Assembly (NCBI GenBank): GCA_049696015.1
Contig: JBAVTG010000200.1
Location: 1 to 22,533 of the forward strand
Length of the DNA stretch: 22,533 nt
Reading direction: 5' to 3'
DNA from: JANMEX01 sp049696015
GTDB lineage: Bacteria > Pseudomonadota > Alphaproteobacteria > Rhizobiales > Rhizobiaceae
Under the pieces are notes generated by a model that saw only the letters and a program-made list of their open reading frames with translations, made no database searches and was not told where the DNA came from. This document shows positions 13,826 to 22,356 of this stretch, one piece after another. Within the stretch, counting starts at the first letter, position 1; every line of letters starts with the position of its first letter. A program made the position numbers and the translations under genes.

Positions 13826-15262
13826 TTACTGCGTGACTTGGGCAAAGCCCGAAATCACCAGAATGTCGTCTGTGCCATAATCGTCGACTTTGGCCATTGC
13901 GTCATCATTGGAATGCTGGATCGCAACATAGGCTTGCGTTCCATCGGGTGAGAAGACAAACCCGGTTGGCTCTGCGCTGCTGTCTTTAACTGACAGCACT
14001 TTGATGCAGCCGTCAGACTTGACATTGCGGTCCGCGCCGTCCGGCAGGCAGGCGAAAATGTCGCCGTTCGGATGGTCTTCAATCACATAGAGATTGCCCG
14101 AACCCGGCTGGAAATCGAGATTGTCGAACGAGTTGAAGTCTGCATCGCCCTCAATGAAGCGGTTCACTTCGGTGAAGAACTTGATCTTGCCTTCGGCATC
14201 GGCAACCGGAATTTCCAGCGGCTTTTCATCGACTGCACACATGACTTCAGCGAAATTGCGCGCGCCTTCATTACCGGTGTTGGTGAAGCAGAAGCGCACG
14301 CCCGCGCCCCTGTAGGCGATATCCTGATGCAGATCTTCCGGGCGGTAGTAGCCGGTGGCCAGCTTTTCATTGGCCTCTGCGCGAACCCTGGTCGGGTCGA
14401 CTTCGACCCAGCCGGCCATGCCGGTTTCGCAGCCTTGACCGACCTGCACCTTGTCCTTCACGCATGACACCTGCATCGCATAGGTCTTGCCGGCGGCAAA
14501 TGGCGACTTGTCAAGCGCATCGATCATGCCGCCCGCAAAGGGCGCAGCCGGAATGAACTTGAACATCGCGCCGCCGTCAGCATTGGCGGCATCGGTGCCT
14601 GGACGCAATTCATCGCCGCTATAAACGACGCCATTTGGCAGGACGGCAATGCCTTCCCAAGCCATCGTCGGCAACGCCATGCGCCGCACAACCTTTGTGG
14701 CATCGGACGTTTCGCCGGTGGCCCGGTCCTTGATGACGATGTCCTTGACGTTCAGCGGATCGATCATTTCATAGGCGCCGCCGAGGTCATCTTCTTCGGT
14801 GAACAGGATTGTGCCCCAGGCAGTCGTGCGGATGCCGTCACAGCTGGCGGTCCCGCGCACGATGGTTTCGACCTTGCCATCGGCAAGCGACACGCGCTGA
14901 ACAGCCGGGTTGAACTTGCCCGGCGCGATTTCCTCGCGGTCGCCTTCGATGCAGGCAATCAAATGGGTCGGCTTGTCAGCCGGGTAGAAGGTCATCATGT
15001 CCCATTTGTCGGCAGCTTCACGTGTCAAATATTTTGCGGTCAAACCATCAGCCAAGGCAATTGTGTCAGACTCGGTTGAAGCAGGTATGCGGTAGCCCTT
15101 TTCAGCGCTTTGCGGCGCCGAGGCGGCCAGCGGCTTGGCAATGCCGAACAGCGGCAGCGATTGTGACTCGAGCAGCTGGTCAGCGGACGTGCCAAAATCG
15201 GCGGAGATCGCCGGCGCGGACGCGCCAACCAGAAGCATGGCAAGAATGATGCGGTTTTTCAT
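13826..15262 (-). CDS. PhoX/DUF839-family secreted protein
   Basis: A 478-residue protein of the PhoX/DUF839 family (PF05787), which includes calcium-dependent, iron-containing alkaline phosphatases with a beta-propeller fold. The ATG at 15262 has AAGGGG upstream and gives a Sec signal peptide (MKNRIILAMLLVGASAPAIS, cleavage near ISA|DFG); a TTG five codons upstream is less likely. True PhoX enzymes usually carry a Tat signal and are longer, so phosphatase activity is not certain. Family-like stretches are WGTILFTEEDDLGGAYE, WEGIAVLPNGVVYSGDE, YRPEDLHQD, FNSFDNLDFQPGSGNLYVIED and EPTGFVFSPDGTQAYVAIQH; the acidic residues could be metal ligands. A PHO-box-like site and a hairpin lie upstream and a strong terminator follows. 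Confidence 0.85.
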   Translation of the reverse strand: MKNRIILAMLLVGASAPAISADFGTSADQLLESQSLPLFGIAKPLAASAPQSAEKGYRIPASTESDTIALADGLTAKYLTREAADKWDMMTFYPADKPTHLIACIEGDREEIAPGKFNPAVQRVSLADGKVETIVRGTASCDGIRTTAWGTILFTEEDDLGGAYEMIDPLNVKDIVIKDRATGETSDATKVVRRMALPTMAWEGIAVLPNGVVYSGDELRPGTDAANADGGAMFKFIPAAPFAGGMIDALDKSPFAAGKTYAMQVSCVKDKVQVGQGCETGMAGWVEVDPTRVRAEANEKLATGYYRPEDLHQDIAYRGAGVRFCFTNTGNEGARNFAEVMCAVDEKPLEIPVADAEGKIKFFTEVNRFIEGDADFNSFDNLDFQPGSGNLYVIEDHPNGDIFACLPDGADRNVKSDGCIKVLSVKDSSAEPTGFVFSPDGTQAYVAIQHSNDDAMAKVDDYGTDDILVISGFAQVTQ

Positions 15263-15280
15263 GATCGGCCCCTTCAAGAG

Positions 15281-15297
15281 CGGGTTAAAACAACCCG
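15281..15297 (-). other. Hairpin in the leader of the PhoX-like gene
   Basis: CGGGTT and AACCCG form a perfect 6-bp stem with a 5-base loop, ending 18 bases before the PhoX-like start codon and just ahead of its AAGGGG ribosome site. It may influence translation or mRNA stability; no function is shown. Confidence 0.35.
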
Positions 15298-15309
15298 TCC
15301 GTCAAAGCG

Positions 15310-15327
15310 GCCCTTGGCGACAAGGGC
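15310..15327 (-). terminator. Possible weak terminator after lpd
   Basis: GCCCTTG and CAAGGGC form a perfect 7-bp stem with a 4-base loop 43 bases after the lpd stop. Only CGCTTTG follows, so termination would be inefficient. It could equally be a stabilising 3' hairpin of the lpd transcript or lie in the leader of the PhoX-like gene. Confidence 0.4.
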
Positions 15328-15338
15328 GTGTCAAAAAC

Positions 15339-15356
15339 GTGAAACTTTCATGACAT
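15339..15356 (-). promoter_or_regulatory. PHO-box-like site upstream of the PhoX-like gene
   Basis: The minus strand reads ATGTCAT-GAAA-GTTTCAC, two 7-base units at the 11-base period of a PhoB box (consensus CTGTCAT-N4-CTGTCAC); 11 of 14 positions match. It lies about 77 bases upstream of the start codon of a phosphatase-family gene, so phosphate-starvation control through PhoB is plausible. I do not see a convincing -10 element after it. Confidence 0.4.
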
Positions 15357-15370
15357 CAAGCTGCTTGGAC

Positions 15371-16777
15371 TCAAATATGGATCGACTTGGCAAACGTGCC
15401 AAGCGCCGCCTCGCGCACGGCCTCGCTCATGGTCGGGTGGGCGTGGCAGGTGCGGGCGAGATCCTCGGACGAGCCGCCGAATTCCATCAAAACCGCGCAT
15501 TCATGGATGAGTTCGCCTGCGGCATGGCCAACGATATGGACGCCGAGCACTTTGTCTGAGGCGGCATCAGCCAGTATCTTCACAAAGCCGTCGGTGTGTT
15601 GCATGGCGCGGGCGCGGCCATTGGCAGTGAACGGAAATTTGCCCGCCTTGTAGGCGATGCCTGCAGCCTTCAGCTCTTCTTCCGTCTTGCCGACAGAGGC
15701 GACTTCCGGCGAGGTGTAGACAACGCTAGGGATAACGCCGAAATTCACATGGCCATGCTGGCCGGCCATGATTTCGGCAACCGCAACGCCCTCGTCCTCC
15801 GCCTTGTGTGCGAGCATCGGACCCTTGATGACATCGCCAATGGCGTAGATACCGGTTACAGAGGTTTGCCAATGGCCATCCACTTCAACACGGCCGCGAT
15901 TGTCGAGAACAACACCAGCTTCCGCCAGACCAAGTCCGCTTGTGTATGGCTTGCGTCCAGTGGCGACCAGAACAACGTCAGCCTCGATGGTTTCCGCCGC
16001 GCCGCCTGCAACCGGCTCGAATGTGACTGTTGCGCCCTTCTTGGCCTTGGCAACGCCGGTGACCTTGGAACTCATCTTGAATTCCATGCCCTGCTTTTGC
16101 AAAAGGCGCTGGAACTGTTTGGAGACATCAGCATCCATTTGTCCGAGTATTTTGTCGAGATACTCAACCACCGTGACCTTTGCGCCAAGCCGCGCCCAGA
16201 CCGAGCCAAGCTCCAGCCCGATGACGCCGCCGCCGACGACGATGAGGTGGCCGGGCACCTTGTCGAGCGCAATCGCGCCGGTCGACGAGACAATCGTCTT
16301 TTCATCAAACTCCACCTCGACGCCTGGAATCCCCGCGACGTCGGACCCGGTAGCGATGACAATGTTCTTGGTTTCAACAATCGTTTCGGCGCCGTCATTG
16401 GCGGTCACCTTGACTTTGCCTTGGCCCATGACAGCGCCGGTGCCGGTGATTGCCTCGACCTTGTTTTTCTTGAACAGGAAGGCAACACCTTTGACGTTGG
16501 CATCGACCACCGCGTCCTTGTGCGCCATCATCTTTACGAGATTGAGCTTTGGCTTGGATATCTCCACGCCAAGCGCGCCAAACGAATGTCCGGCCTCCGC
16601 AAACATTTCCGAGGCGTGCAGCAAGGCCTTGGACGGAATGCAGCCAATGTTGAGGCAGGTGCCGCCGAGCGTCGGGTTCTTCTCGACAACCGCCACCTTC
16701 AGCCCTAGCTGCGCTGCCTTGATGGCGCAGACATAGCCGCCGGGGCCGGAGCCGATAATGATGACGTCATAGGCCAT
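15371..16777 (-). CDS. lpd: Dihydrolipoyl dehydrogenase (E3)
   Basis: The FAD-dependent E3 enzyme reoxidises dihydrolipoamide on the 2-oxoglutarate dehydrogenase complex and on other 2-oxo acid complexes. The ATG at 16777 has AAGGA with a 9-base gap and gives 468 residues; the frame runs 25 codons upstream with no family similarity. FAD-binding GSGPGGYVC (9-17), the redox disulphide C41/C46 in GGTCLNIGCIPSK, the NAD-binding VVGGGVIGLELGSVWARLG region, and the catalytic H447/E452 in HAHPTMSE are all present. It lies on the same strand as sucA and sucB, separated by the LysE-type gene and a small secreted protein. The 99-bp gap upstream may hold its own promoter. Confidence 0.97.
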   Translation of the reverse strand: MAYDVIIIGSGPGGYVCAIKAAQLGLKVAVVEKNPTLGGTCLNIGCIPSKALLHASEMFAEAGHSFGALGVEISKPKLNLVKMMAHKDAVVDANVKGVAFLFKKNKVEAITGTGAVMGQGKVKVTANDGAETIVETKNIVIATGSDVAGIPGVEVEFDEKTIVSSTGAIALDKVPGHLIVVGGGVIGLELGSVWARLGAKVTVVEYLDKILGQMDADVSKQFQRLLQKQGMEFKMSSKVTGVAKAKKGATVTFEPVAGGAAETIEADVVLVATGRKPYTSGLGLAEAGVVLDNRGRVEVDGHWQTSVTGIYAIGDVIKGPMLAHKAEDEGVAVAEIMAGQHGHVNFGVIPSVVYTSPEVASVGKTEEELKAAGIAYKAGKFPFTANGRARAMQHTDGFVKILADAASDKVLGVHIVGHAAGELIHECAVLMEFGGSSEDLARTCHAHPTMSEAVREAALGTFAKSIHI

Positions 16778-16876
16778 GGTCTTGCATCCTTCAAAACTGC
16801 GGCAATGCCCATGCGGGACTTTGCCAAATCTATTGTATTTCAGGCCGGGCAAAAGCCCGACAGTAGTTTGATCCGC

Positions 16877-17356
16877 CTATTCCTGACACGCCTTCATCCT
16901 GAAAACATCGTCAGCTTTGGGCGGACCCGCAAGCGGAACCTTGTACTGATGCTCAAGCACATAGCGCGAAAAATCCGGCAACAACAACGCCTCCGCAAAT
17001 GGTGTGCCGCGCTTGCCGATGAAGGGTGCGTTGGCATCCTTCGTCAGGCCGTAGATGACGCCCTGCCAGACCGTGCATTTATCGAGTTCCTCACCGGTGA
17101 CATCGCCGTCCGGGCATTGGTCCATGACAATGCCATTGGGCCGGTCCGGATCCTTCGACCACATCACCACGCCTTGCAATTCGGCGCTGCCAAGACGCAG
17201 CTTGAACTCGTGTTCAGCCGCCATATTGTCATGTGGCGGCAGGAAGGTGATGCTGTTGCCCGATGAATCTTCGTAAATCGCAAGCTCTTGCGGACAGGCG
17301 GCTAGGGCGGGAGCCGCCAGCGGCAAAAGCAGTGCTGCTGCCACAAGCGTCCGCAT
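16877..17356 (-). CDS. Small exported protein of unknown function
   Basis: A 159-residue protein I do not recognise. It has a clear N-terminal signal (MRTLVAAALLLPLAAPALAA). The sequence LAAC at 18-21 fits a lipobox, so it may be a lipoprotein anchored at C21; alternatively cleavage at ALA|AC leaves four cysteines (21, 81, 94, 157) for two disulphides. The mature part is rich in Asp and Pro and predicted soluble. It shares one base with the end of the LysE-type gene (TGATG), so the two are translationally coupled, which hints at a related job. No motif suggests an enzyme. Confidence 0.8.
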   Translation of the reverse strand: MRTLVAAALLLPLAAPALAACPQELAIYEDSSGNSITFLPPHDNMAAEHEFKLRLGSAELQGVVMWSKDPDRPNGIVMDQCPDGDVTGEELDKCTVWQGVIYGLTKDANAPFIGKRGTPFAEALLLPDFSRYVLEHQYKVPLAGPPKADDVFRMKACQE

Positions 17357-17997
17357 CAGTTGGCCTTTGCCTGGACCAGCGCAAGGCGAATGCCAAGACC
17401 GATGAACAGCGCGCCGGTGATGCGGTTGAACAGGCTGCCCATGGCAAGGAAGCGGGCGCGCACTAATGGATTGGTCAGTACCACCGACACGGCGACGAAC
17501 CAGGCGATGAGCGCAGTTGCCATGCCAAGACCATAACTGAACTGGATGGCAACCGGCGTCTGCGGCGAAACCAGCGCGGAAAACAGCGACAGAAAGAACA
17601 GCACGGGTTTCGGGTTCAGCGCATTGGTAACGAACCCCATGGCAAACGCCTTTGGCGCGGAAAGCGGTTCAAAATCATTCGGATTATCTTCGGATTCCAT
17701 CCGGAATGTCGGCTCGCGCCAACTCTTGATACCAAGCCAGATCAGATAGCCAGCGCCCGCCCATTTGAGCATCGAAAACAGGAACAGCGATTTGGAAACG
17801 ATCAGACCGATGCCAAGAATCGTATAGGAAATGTGGAACAACAACGATGTGCCGATACCGACCGACGTGATCAGCGCCGTGCGGCGGCCATGGACAACGC
17901 ACTGGCGGATGACCAGCGCAAAGTCCGCGCCCGGCGCGACAATGATGACGGCAAATACGGCCATCAGACCTGCAAATTCAGCCCAGTAATGAGCCAT
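17356..17997 (-). CDS. LysE/RhtB-family amino-acid exporter
   Basis: A 213-residue inner-membrane protein of the LysE superfamily, whose members export amino acids or related small molecules. The N-terminal signature is clear: APGADFALVIRQCVVHGRRTALITSVGIGTS, with the PG-x-DF motif. About six hydrophobic segments are visible with a charged loop (MESEDNPNDFEP) in the middle, and FVTNALNPKPVLFFLSLF in the second half is also typical. The ATG has GGAGG with a 5-base gap and begins 14 bases after the sucB stop, so it is very likely part of the suc operon. The substrate is not predictable; its place next to 2-oxoglutarate dehydrogenase suggests an amino acid linked to that node, such as a glutamate-family one, but this is inference. 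Confidence 0.92.
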   Translation of the reverse strand: MAHYWAEFAGLMAVFAVIIVAPGADFALVIRQCVVHGRRTALITSVGIGTSLLFHISYTILGIGLIVSKSLFLFSMLKWAGAGYLIWLGIKSWREPTFRMESEDNPNDFEPLSAPKAFAMGFVTNALNPKPVLFFLSLFSALVSPQTPVAIQFSYGLGMATALIAWFVAVSVVLTNPLVRARFLAMGSLFNRITGALFIGLGIRLALVQAKAN

Positions 17998-18011
17998 GTC
18001 TGCCTCCGGCT

Positions 18012-19229
18012 TTAAAGATCCAGAACCAGACGTTCGGGATCTTCAAGGCTTTCTTTAACGCGCACCAAAAACGTCACCGCTTCCTTGCCGTCGATGATGC
18101 GGTGATCGTAGGTTAGCGCGAGATACATCATCGGGCGGATGACGATCTGCCCGCCGACAACAACCGGGCGCTCCAGGATCTTGTGCATGCCGAGAATGCC
18201 GGACTGCGGCGCATTGAGGATCGGCGTTCCCATCAGCGAGCCGTAGACGCCGCCATTGGAAATGGTGAACGTGCCGCCCTGCATGTCGGACAATTGCAGC
18301 TGCCCGTCACGCGCCATTTTGCCTAGACGGCCGATGTCCTTCTCGACTTCGGCGATCGTCATCTTGTCGGCATTGCGCACGACTGGAACGACAAGGCCCT
18401 TGTCGGTGCCGACAGCCACGCCGATGTGGGCATAGTTCTTGTAAATGATGTCGGTGCCATCGATCTCGGCATTGACCGCCGGAATTTCGCGCAGTGCATA
18501 AGTCACAGCCTTGGTGAAGAAACCCATGAAGCCAAGCTTCACGCCGTGCTTCTTTTCAAACAGGTCCTTGTAGCGGTTGCGCAGGTCCATCACGGCTGAC
18601 ATGTCCACCTCGTTGAAGGTGGTGAGCGTCGCGGCAGTGTTTTGTGATTCCTTCAGGCGGCGCGCAATCGTTTGACGCAGCTTGGACATGCGCACCCGCT
18701 CTTCGTGCGAGGCGTCATCAGCGGACGAAGCAGCGCGAGGGGCGGCGGGAATCGATGATGCGGCGGCAGGGGCCGTCACAGCAGCAGGGCCTTTGGCGAT
18801 CGCGTCGATTACATCGCCCTTGAGCACCTGCCCGCGCTTGCCGGAGCCCGCATCAACACTGACGCCGGCATCCGCCATCATCTTGGCAGCGGAGGGTGCA
18901 GGCGGCGCTGCGGCAACCGAAGCGCCAACTGCAGGCGCGGCAACTGCGGCAGCAGGCGTAGCAGCCTTCGCCGGCGCTGCGGCCGCTGCGCCGGCTTCCG
19001 CGATCATGCCAAGGAGACCACCCGGCGCGACATTGTCGCCTTCTTTGACGGTGATTTCCGAAAGCACACCGGTAGCCGGAGATGGCACTTCGATGGAGAC
19101 CTTGTCGGTCTCCAGTTCCAGCAGCACTTCGTCAGCCTTGACGGCATCACCCGGCTTTTTCAGCCATTTGCCGATGGTTGCCTCGGAGACGGATTCACCC
19201 AAGGTTGGAACGCGGATTTCAGTGGCCAT
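18012..19229 (-). CDS. sucB: 2-oxoglutarate dehydrogenase E2 (dihydrolipoyl succinyltransferase)
   Basis: The E2 core of the 2-oxoglutarate dehydrogenase complex transfers the succinyl group to CoA. In order: one lipoyl domain (about 3-76) with the modified K43 in ELETDKVSIEVP; an Ala/Pro-rich linker (about 79-112); an E3-binding domain (about 113-146, KMMADAGV...GQVLKGDVIDAI); a second Ala/Pro-rich linker (about 148-170); and the catalytic domain (about 176-405) with H376 and D380 in TYDHRIIDGKEA. Length 405 is normal. It follows sucA by 60 bases on the same strand and is followed closely by the LysE-type gene. All functional residues are present. Confidence 0.98.
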   Translation of the reverse strand: MATEIRVPTLGESVSEATIGKWLKKPGDAVKADEVLLELETDKVSIEVPSPATGVLSEITVKEGDNVAPGGLLGMIAEAGAAAAAPAKAATPAAAVAAPAVGASVAAAPPAPSAAKMMADAGVSVDAGSGKRGQVLKGDVIDAIAKGPAAVTAPAAASSIPAAPRAASSADDASHEERVRMSKLRQTIARRLKESQNTAATLTTFNEVDMSAVMDLRNRYKDLFEKKHGVKLGFMGFFTKAVTYALREIPAVNAEIDGTDIIYKNYAHIGVAVGTDKGLVVPVVRNADKMTIAEVEKDIGRLGKMARDGQLQLSDMQGGTFTISNGGVYGSLMGTPILNAPQSGILGMHKILERPVVVGGQIVIRPMMYLALTYDHRIIDGKEAVTFLVRVKESLEDPERLVLDL

Positions 19230-19289
19230 TTTTCGTCTCGATCTTGTTCAAACTATTCTGAATGTTGCGAATTGGCGAATACCGGGCCG

Positions 19290-22280
19290 TCACGACCCAA
19301 GCGCATCTTCAAGAAATGCGTTGAGTTGTGCAATGTGCTTGGACATCAGGCCGGTCGCCGTGGAGGCGGAAGCCGGACGACCAGTGTATCGGACGCGCTG
19401 ATGCTTTGCATCGATATGGGCCAACACCCATTCCAGATAAGGGTCAATAAACGCCCAGGCGCCCATGTTCTTCGGCTCTTCCTGGCACCAGACCATCTCG
19501 GCATTCTTGAACCGTGACAGTTCATTAATCAACGCCTTGGCCGGAAACGGATAAAGCTGTTCGACGCGCAACAGGTAGATGTCATTGATGCCGCGCTTTT
19601 CGCGCTCCTCGTAAAGGTCGAAATAGACCTTGCCCGAGCACAGGACGACACGGCGGATCTTCGAATCCTTGACCAGCTGAACCGGTTGATCCTTCAGATA
19701 CTGCGCATCATCCCAAAGCAGCCGGTGGAAAGTCGATTCGCCTGAAAGTTCAGCCAATGTGGATACTGCGCGCTTGTGGCGCAGCAGCGACTTTGGCGTC
19801 ATCAGGATTAGCGGCTTGCGGAAATCACGGCGCATCTGGCGGCGCAGGATGTGGAAATAGTTTGACGGCGTGGTAACATTGGCCACCTGCATATTGTCTT
19901 CGGCGCACATTTGCAGGAAGCGCTCGAGACGGGCTGAGGAATGCTCCGGTCCCTGTCCTTCATAGCCGTGCGGCAACAGACAGACGAGGCCCGACATGCG
20001 CAGCCATTTACGCTCGCCCGACGAGATGAACTGGTCAAACAGCACCTGCGCGCCATTGGCAAAATCGCCGAACTGCGCTTCCCAGAGCGTCAGCGCATTC
20101 GGGCGGGCCAGCGAATAGCCATACTCAAAACCAAGCACCGCCTCTTCCGACAGCATCGAATTGATGACTTCAAAGCGGGCCTGATTGGGCGACAGATTGG
20201 CCAGCGGAATATAGCGGTCTTCGGTATCCTGATCATAAAGGACTGAGTGGCGCTGCGAGAAAGTGCCGCGCTCGCAATCCTGGCCGGACAGGCGGATCTT
20301 GTGACCATCAAGGCAGAGAGATCCGAAGGCCAAAGCCTCGCCCATCGCCCAGTCGATCCCCTCGCCCGTGTCGATCATTTTCGCGCGCGTTTCCAAGAGG
20401 CGCAAAACCGTCTTGTGGGCATTGAAGCCCTGCGGCAGCGTCGTCAGAACCTTGCCGATTTCCTTCAATGATTTGAGCGGAACTGCGGTCTTGCCGCGGC
20501 GCGGATCATCGACCGCGTCGGCCGAGCGCAGCCCCGACCAAACGCCATCCAGCCAGTCGGCCTTGTTGGGCTTGTAGGCCTGTCCAGCCTCATGCTCAAT
20601 CTCAAGCTTGGCGCGCCAATCCGCCTTCATCCCTTCAAATTCGGCTTCGGTGATGACGCCCTCGCCAATCAGTTTGGCTGCGTAGATCTGCACCGTCGTT
20701 TGATGCGAGCGGATGTTCTTGTACATGATCGGCTGGGTGAACGCCGGCTCATCGCCTTCATTGTGGCCAAAGCGGCGGTAGCAGAACATGTCGATGACCA
20801 CCGGCTTGTGGAATTTCATCCTGAATTCAGTGGCGATCTTGGTGGCAAACACCACCGATTCCGGATCATCGCCATTGCAATGGAAGATCGGCGCCTCGAT
20901 CATTTTGGCCACATCCGACGGATAGGGCGACGAGCGCGAGAAACGCGGATTGGTCGTAAAGCCGATCTGGTTGTTGATGATGAAATGCATGGTGCCGGCA
21001 ACGCGGTGGCCGCGAAGACCCGACAGGCCAAGAATCTCGGCAACCACACCCTGACCCGCGAATGCCGCATCGCCATGCAACAACAGCGGCAGGACTTTGG
21101 AGCGTTCGCGCAAGGGTATAATATCGCCTTCCCAGACAGTGGCCATCTGGTCCTGCTTGGCGCGGGCCTTGCCCATCACCACCGGATTGACGATTTCCAG
21201 ATGCGAAGGATTGGCTGTCAGCGACAGGTGCACCTTGTTGCCATCGAACTCGCGGTCCGACGAGGCGCCCAGATGATATTTCACATCGCCCGAACCTTCG
21301 ACATCGTCCGGCGCGTAGGAGCCGCCCTTGAATTCATGGAACACGGCGCGGTGCGGCTTGCCCATCACTTGCGTCAGCACATTCAGACGGCCGCGGTGGG
21401 CCATGCCGAACACGATTTCCTTGAGGCCAAGGTTGCCGCCGCGCTTGATGATCTGCTCCAGCGCCGGGATCAGCGCCTCGCCGCCATCAAGTCCGAACCG
21501 CTTGGTGCCCTTGTATTTGACGTCGATGAACTGCTCGAAACCTTCCGCCTCGATCAGCTTTTGCAGGATCGCCTTTTTGCCGGCGGCGGTGAATTCAATC
21601 GACTTGTCCGGACCTTCGATGCGCTGCTGAATCCAGCCTTTTTCTTCCGGATCGGAAATGTGCATGAATTCGACGCCAAGCGTCGAGCAATAGGTTCGCT
21701 CGAGAATTTCTATCATCTCGCGCACGGTCGCGTATTCAAGGCCGAGCACATTGTCGATAAAGATCTTGCGATCCATGTCTGCTTCAGTGAAGCCGTAGGC
21801 CGTCGGAGACAGTTCGTCATAGTCGTCAATCTTGGCGGCAATGCCGAGCGGATCAAGATTGGCATGGAGATGGCCGCGCATGCGATAGGCGCGGATCATC
21901 ATGATGGCGCGCACTGAATCCTGTGCAGCGCGGGTGAGATCGGCAGACGATGGCGCGGGTGTGCCGGACGCGCCGGCCTTGGACTTCAACTTGTCGACGA
22001 CGATGGCCTCTGTGGGCCAATTGCCATCCAGCGCCGAAACCAGTTCGCCATTGGCCTGCACCGGCCAGTTGGCGCGTTGCCACGAAGCTCCGGCAGCATT
22101 GCTTTTCACATCGACCGGGTCGTCGGCAAGTCCGGCAAAAAACGCCTGCCACTCTGCTGGAACGGACGTGGCATTATCCTGCCACTTGGCGTGCAGCATT
22201 TCGATATAGTCTGCATTGCCGCCGTAGAGGAACGAGGTCTCATCAAGCTGTTCGTTGCTGGCGCTGCGGTCGTTTGCCAT
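19290..22280 (-). CDS. sucA: 2-oxoglutarate dehydrogenase E1
   Basis: The thiamine-diphosphate E1 decarboxylates 2-oxoglutarate and succinylates the lipoyl group on SucB in the TCA cycle. It is 996 residues; the E. coli enzyme is about 930, and alphaproteobacterial ones are commonly close to 1000. The N-terminal LYGGNADYIEMLHAKW segment (18-33) is the typical complex-docking helix. ThDP/Mg-binding motifs are GDAAFAGQG (403-411) and NNQIGFTT (436-443); GMAHRGRLNVL (292-302) and the C-terminal half with VWCQEEPKNMGAW complete the enzyme. The ATG has AAGGA upstream. It sits 76 bases after sucD on the same strand. Ends with RYTGRPASASTATG, a family hallmark. Confidence 0.98.
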   Translation of the reverse strand: MANDRSASNEQLDETSFLYGGNADYIEMLHAKWQDNATSVPAEWQAFFAGLADDPVDVKSNAAGASWQRANWPVQANGELVSALDGNWPTEAIVVDKLKSKAGASGTPAPSSADLTRAAQDSVRAIMMIRAYRMRGHLHANLDPLGIAAKIDDYDELSPTAYGFTEADMDRKIFIDNVLGLEYATVREMIEILERTYCSTLGVEFMHISDPEEKGWIQQRIEGPDKSIEFTAAGKKAILQKLIEAEGFEQFIDVKYKGTKRFGLDGGEALIPALEQIIKRGGNLGLKEIVFGMAHRGRLNVLTQVMGKPHRAVFHEFKGGSYAPDDVEGSGDVKYHLGASSDREFDGNKVHLSLTANPSHLEIVNPVVMGKARAKQDQMATVWEGDIIPLRERSKVLPLLLHGDAAFAGQGVVAEILGLSGLRGHRVAGTMHFIINNQIGFTTNPRFSRSSPYPSDVAKMIEAPIFHCNGDDPESVVFATKIATEFRMKFHKPVVIDMFCYRRFGHNEGDEPAFTQPIMYKNIRSHQTTVQIYAAKLIGEGVITEAEFEGMKADWRAKLEIEHEAGQAYKPNKADWLDGVWSGLRSADAVDDPRRGKTAVPLKSLKEIGKVLTTLPQGFNAHKTVLRLLETRAKMIDTGEGIDWAMGEALAFGSLCLDGHKIRLSGQDCERGTFSQRHSVLYDQDTEDRYIPLANLSPNQARFEVINSMLSEEAVLGFEYGYSLARPNALTLWEAQFGDFANGAQVLFDQFISSGERKWLRMSGLVCLLPHGYEGQGPEHSSARLERFLQMCAEDNMQVANVTTPSNYFHILRRQMRRDFRKPLILMTPKSLLRHKRAVSTLAELSGESTFHRLLWDDAQYLKDQPVQLVKDSKIRRVVLCSGKVYFDLYEEREKRGINDIYLLRVEQLYPFPAKALINELSRFKNAEMVWCQEEPKNMGAWAFIDPYLEWVLAHIDAKHQRVRYTGRPASASTATGLMSKHIAQLNAFLEDALGS

Positions 22281-22356
22281 CGGATGGTTCCTTGAACTGT
22301 TCCGGTTCCGAAATTATAACTGGCGGACACAACTTGCGCCCGCCTTGCGTGGTTTC

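Noticed and set aside
15596..16708. A 370-codon plus-strand open frame opposite lpd
   Set aside because: Antisense shadow of lpd; the lpd protein is complete and conserved on the other strand.
20592..21917. A 441-codon plus-strand open frame opposite sucA
   Set aside because: Antisense shadow of sucA with a His/Arg/Asp-rich product and no family signature.
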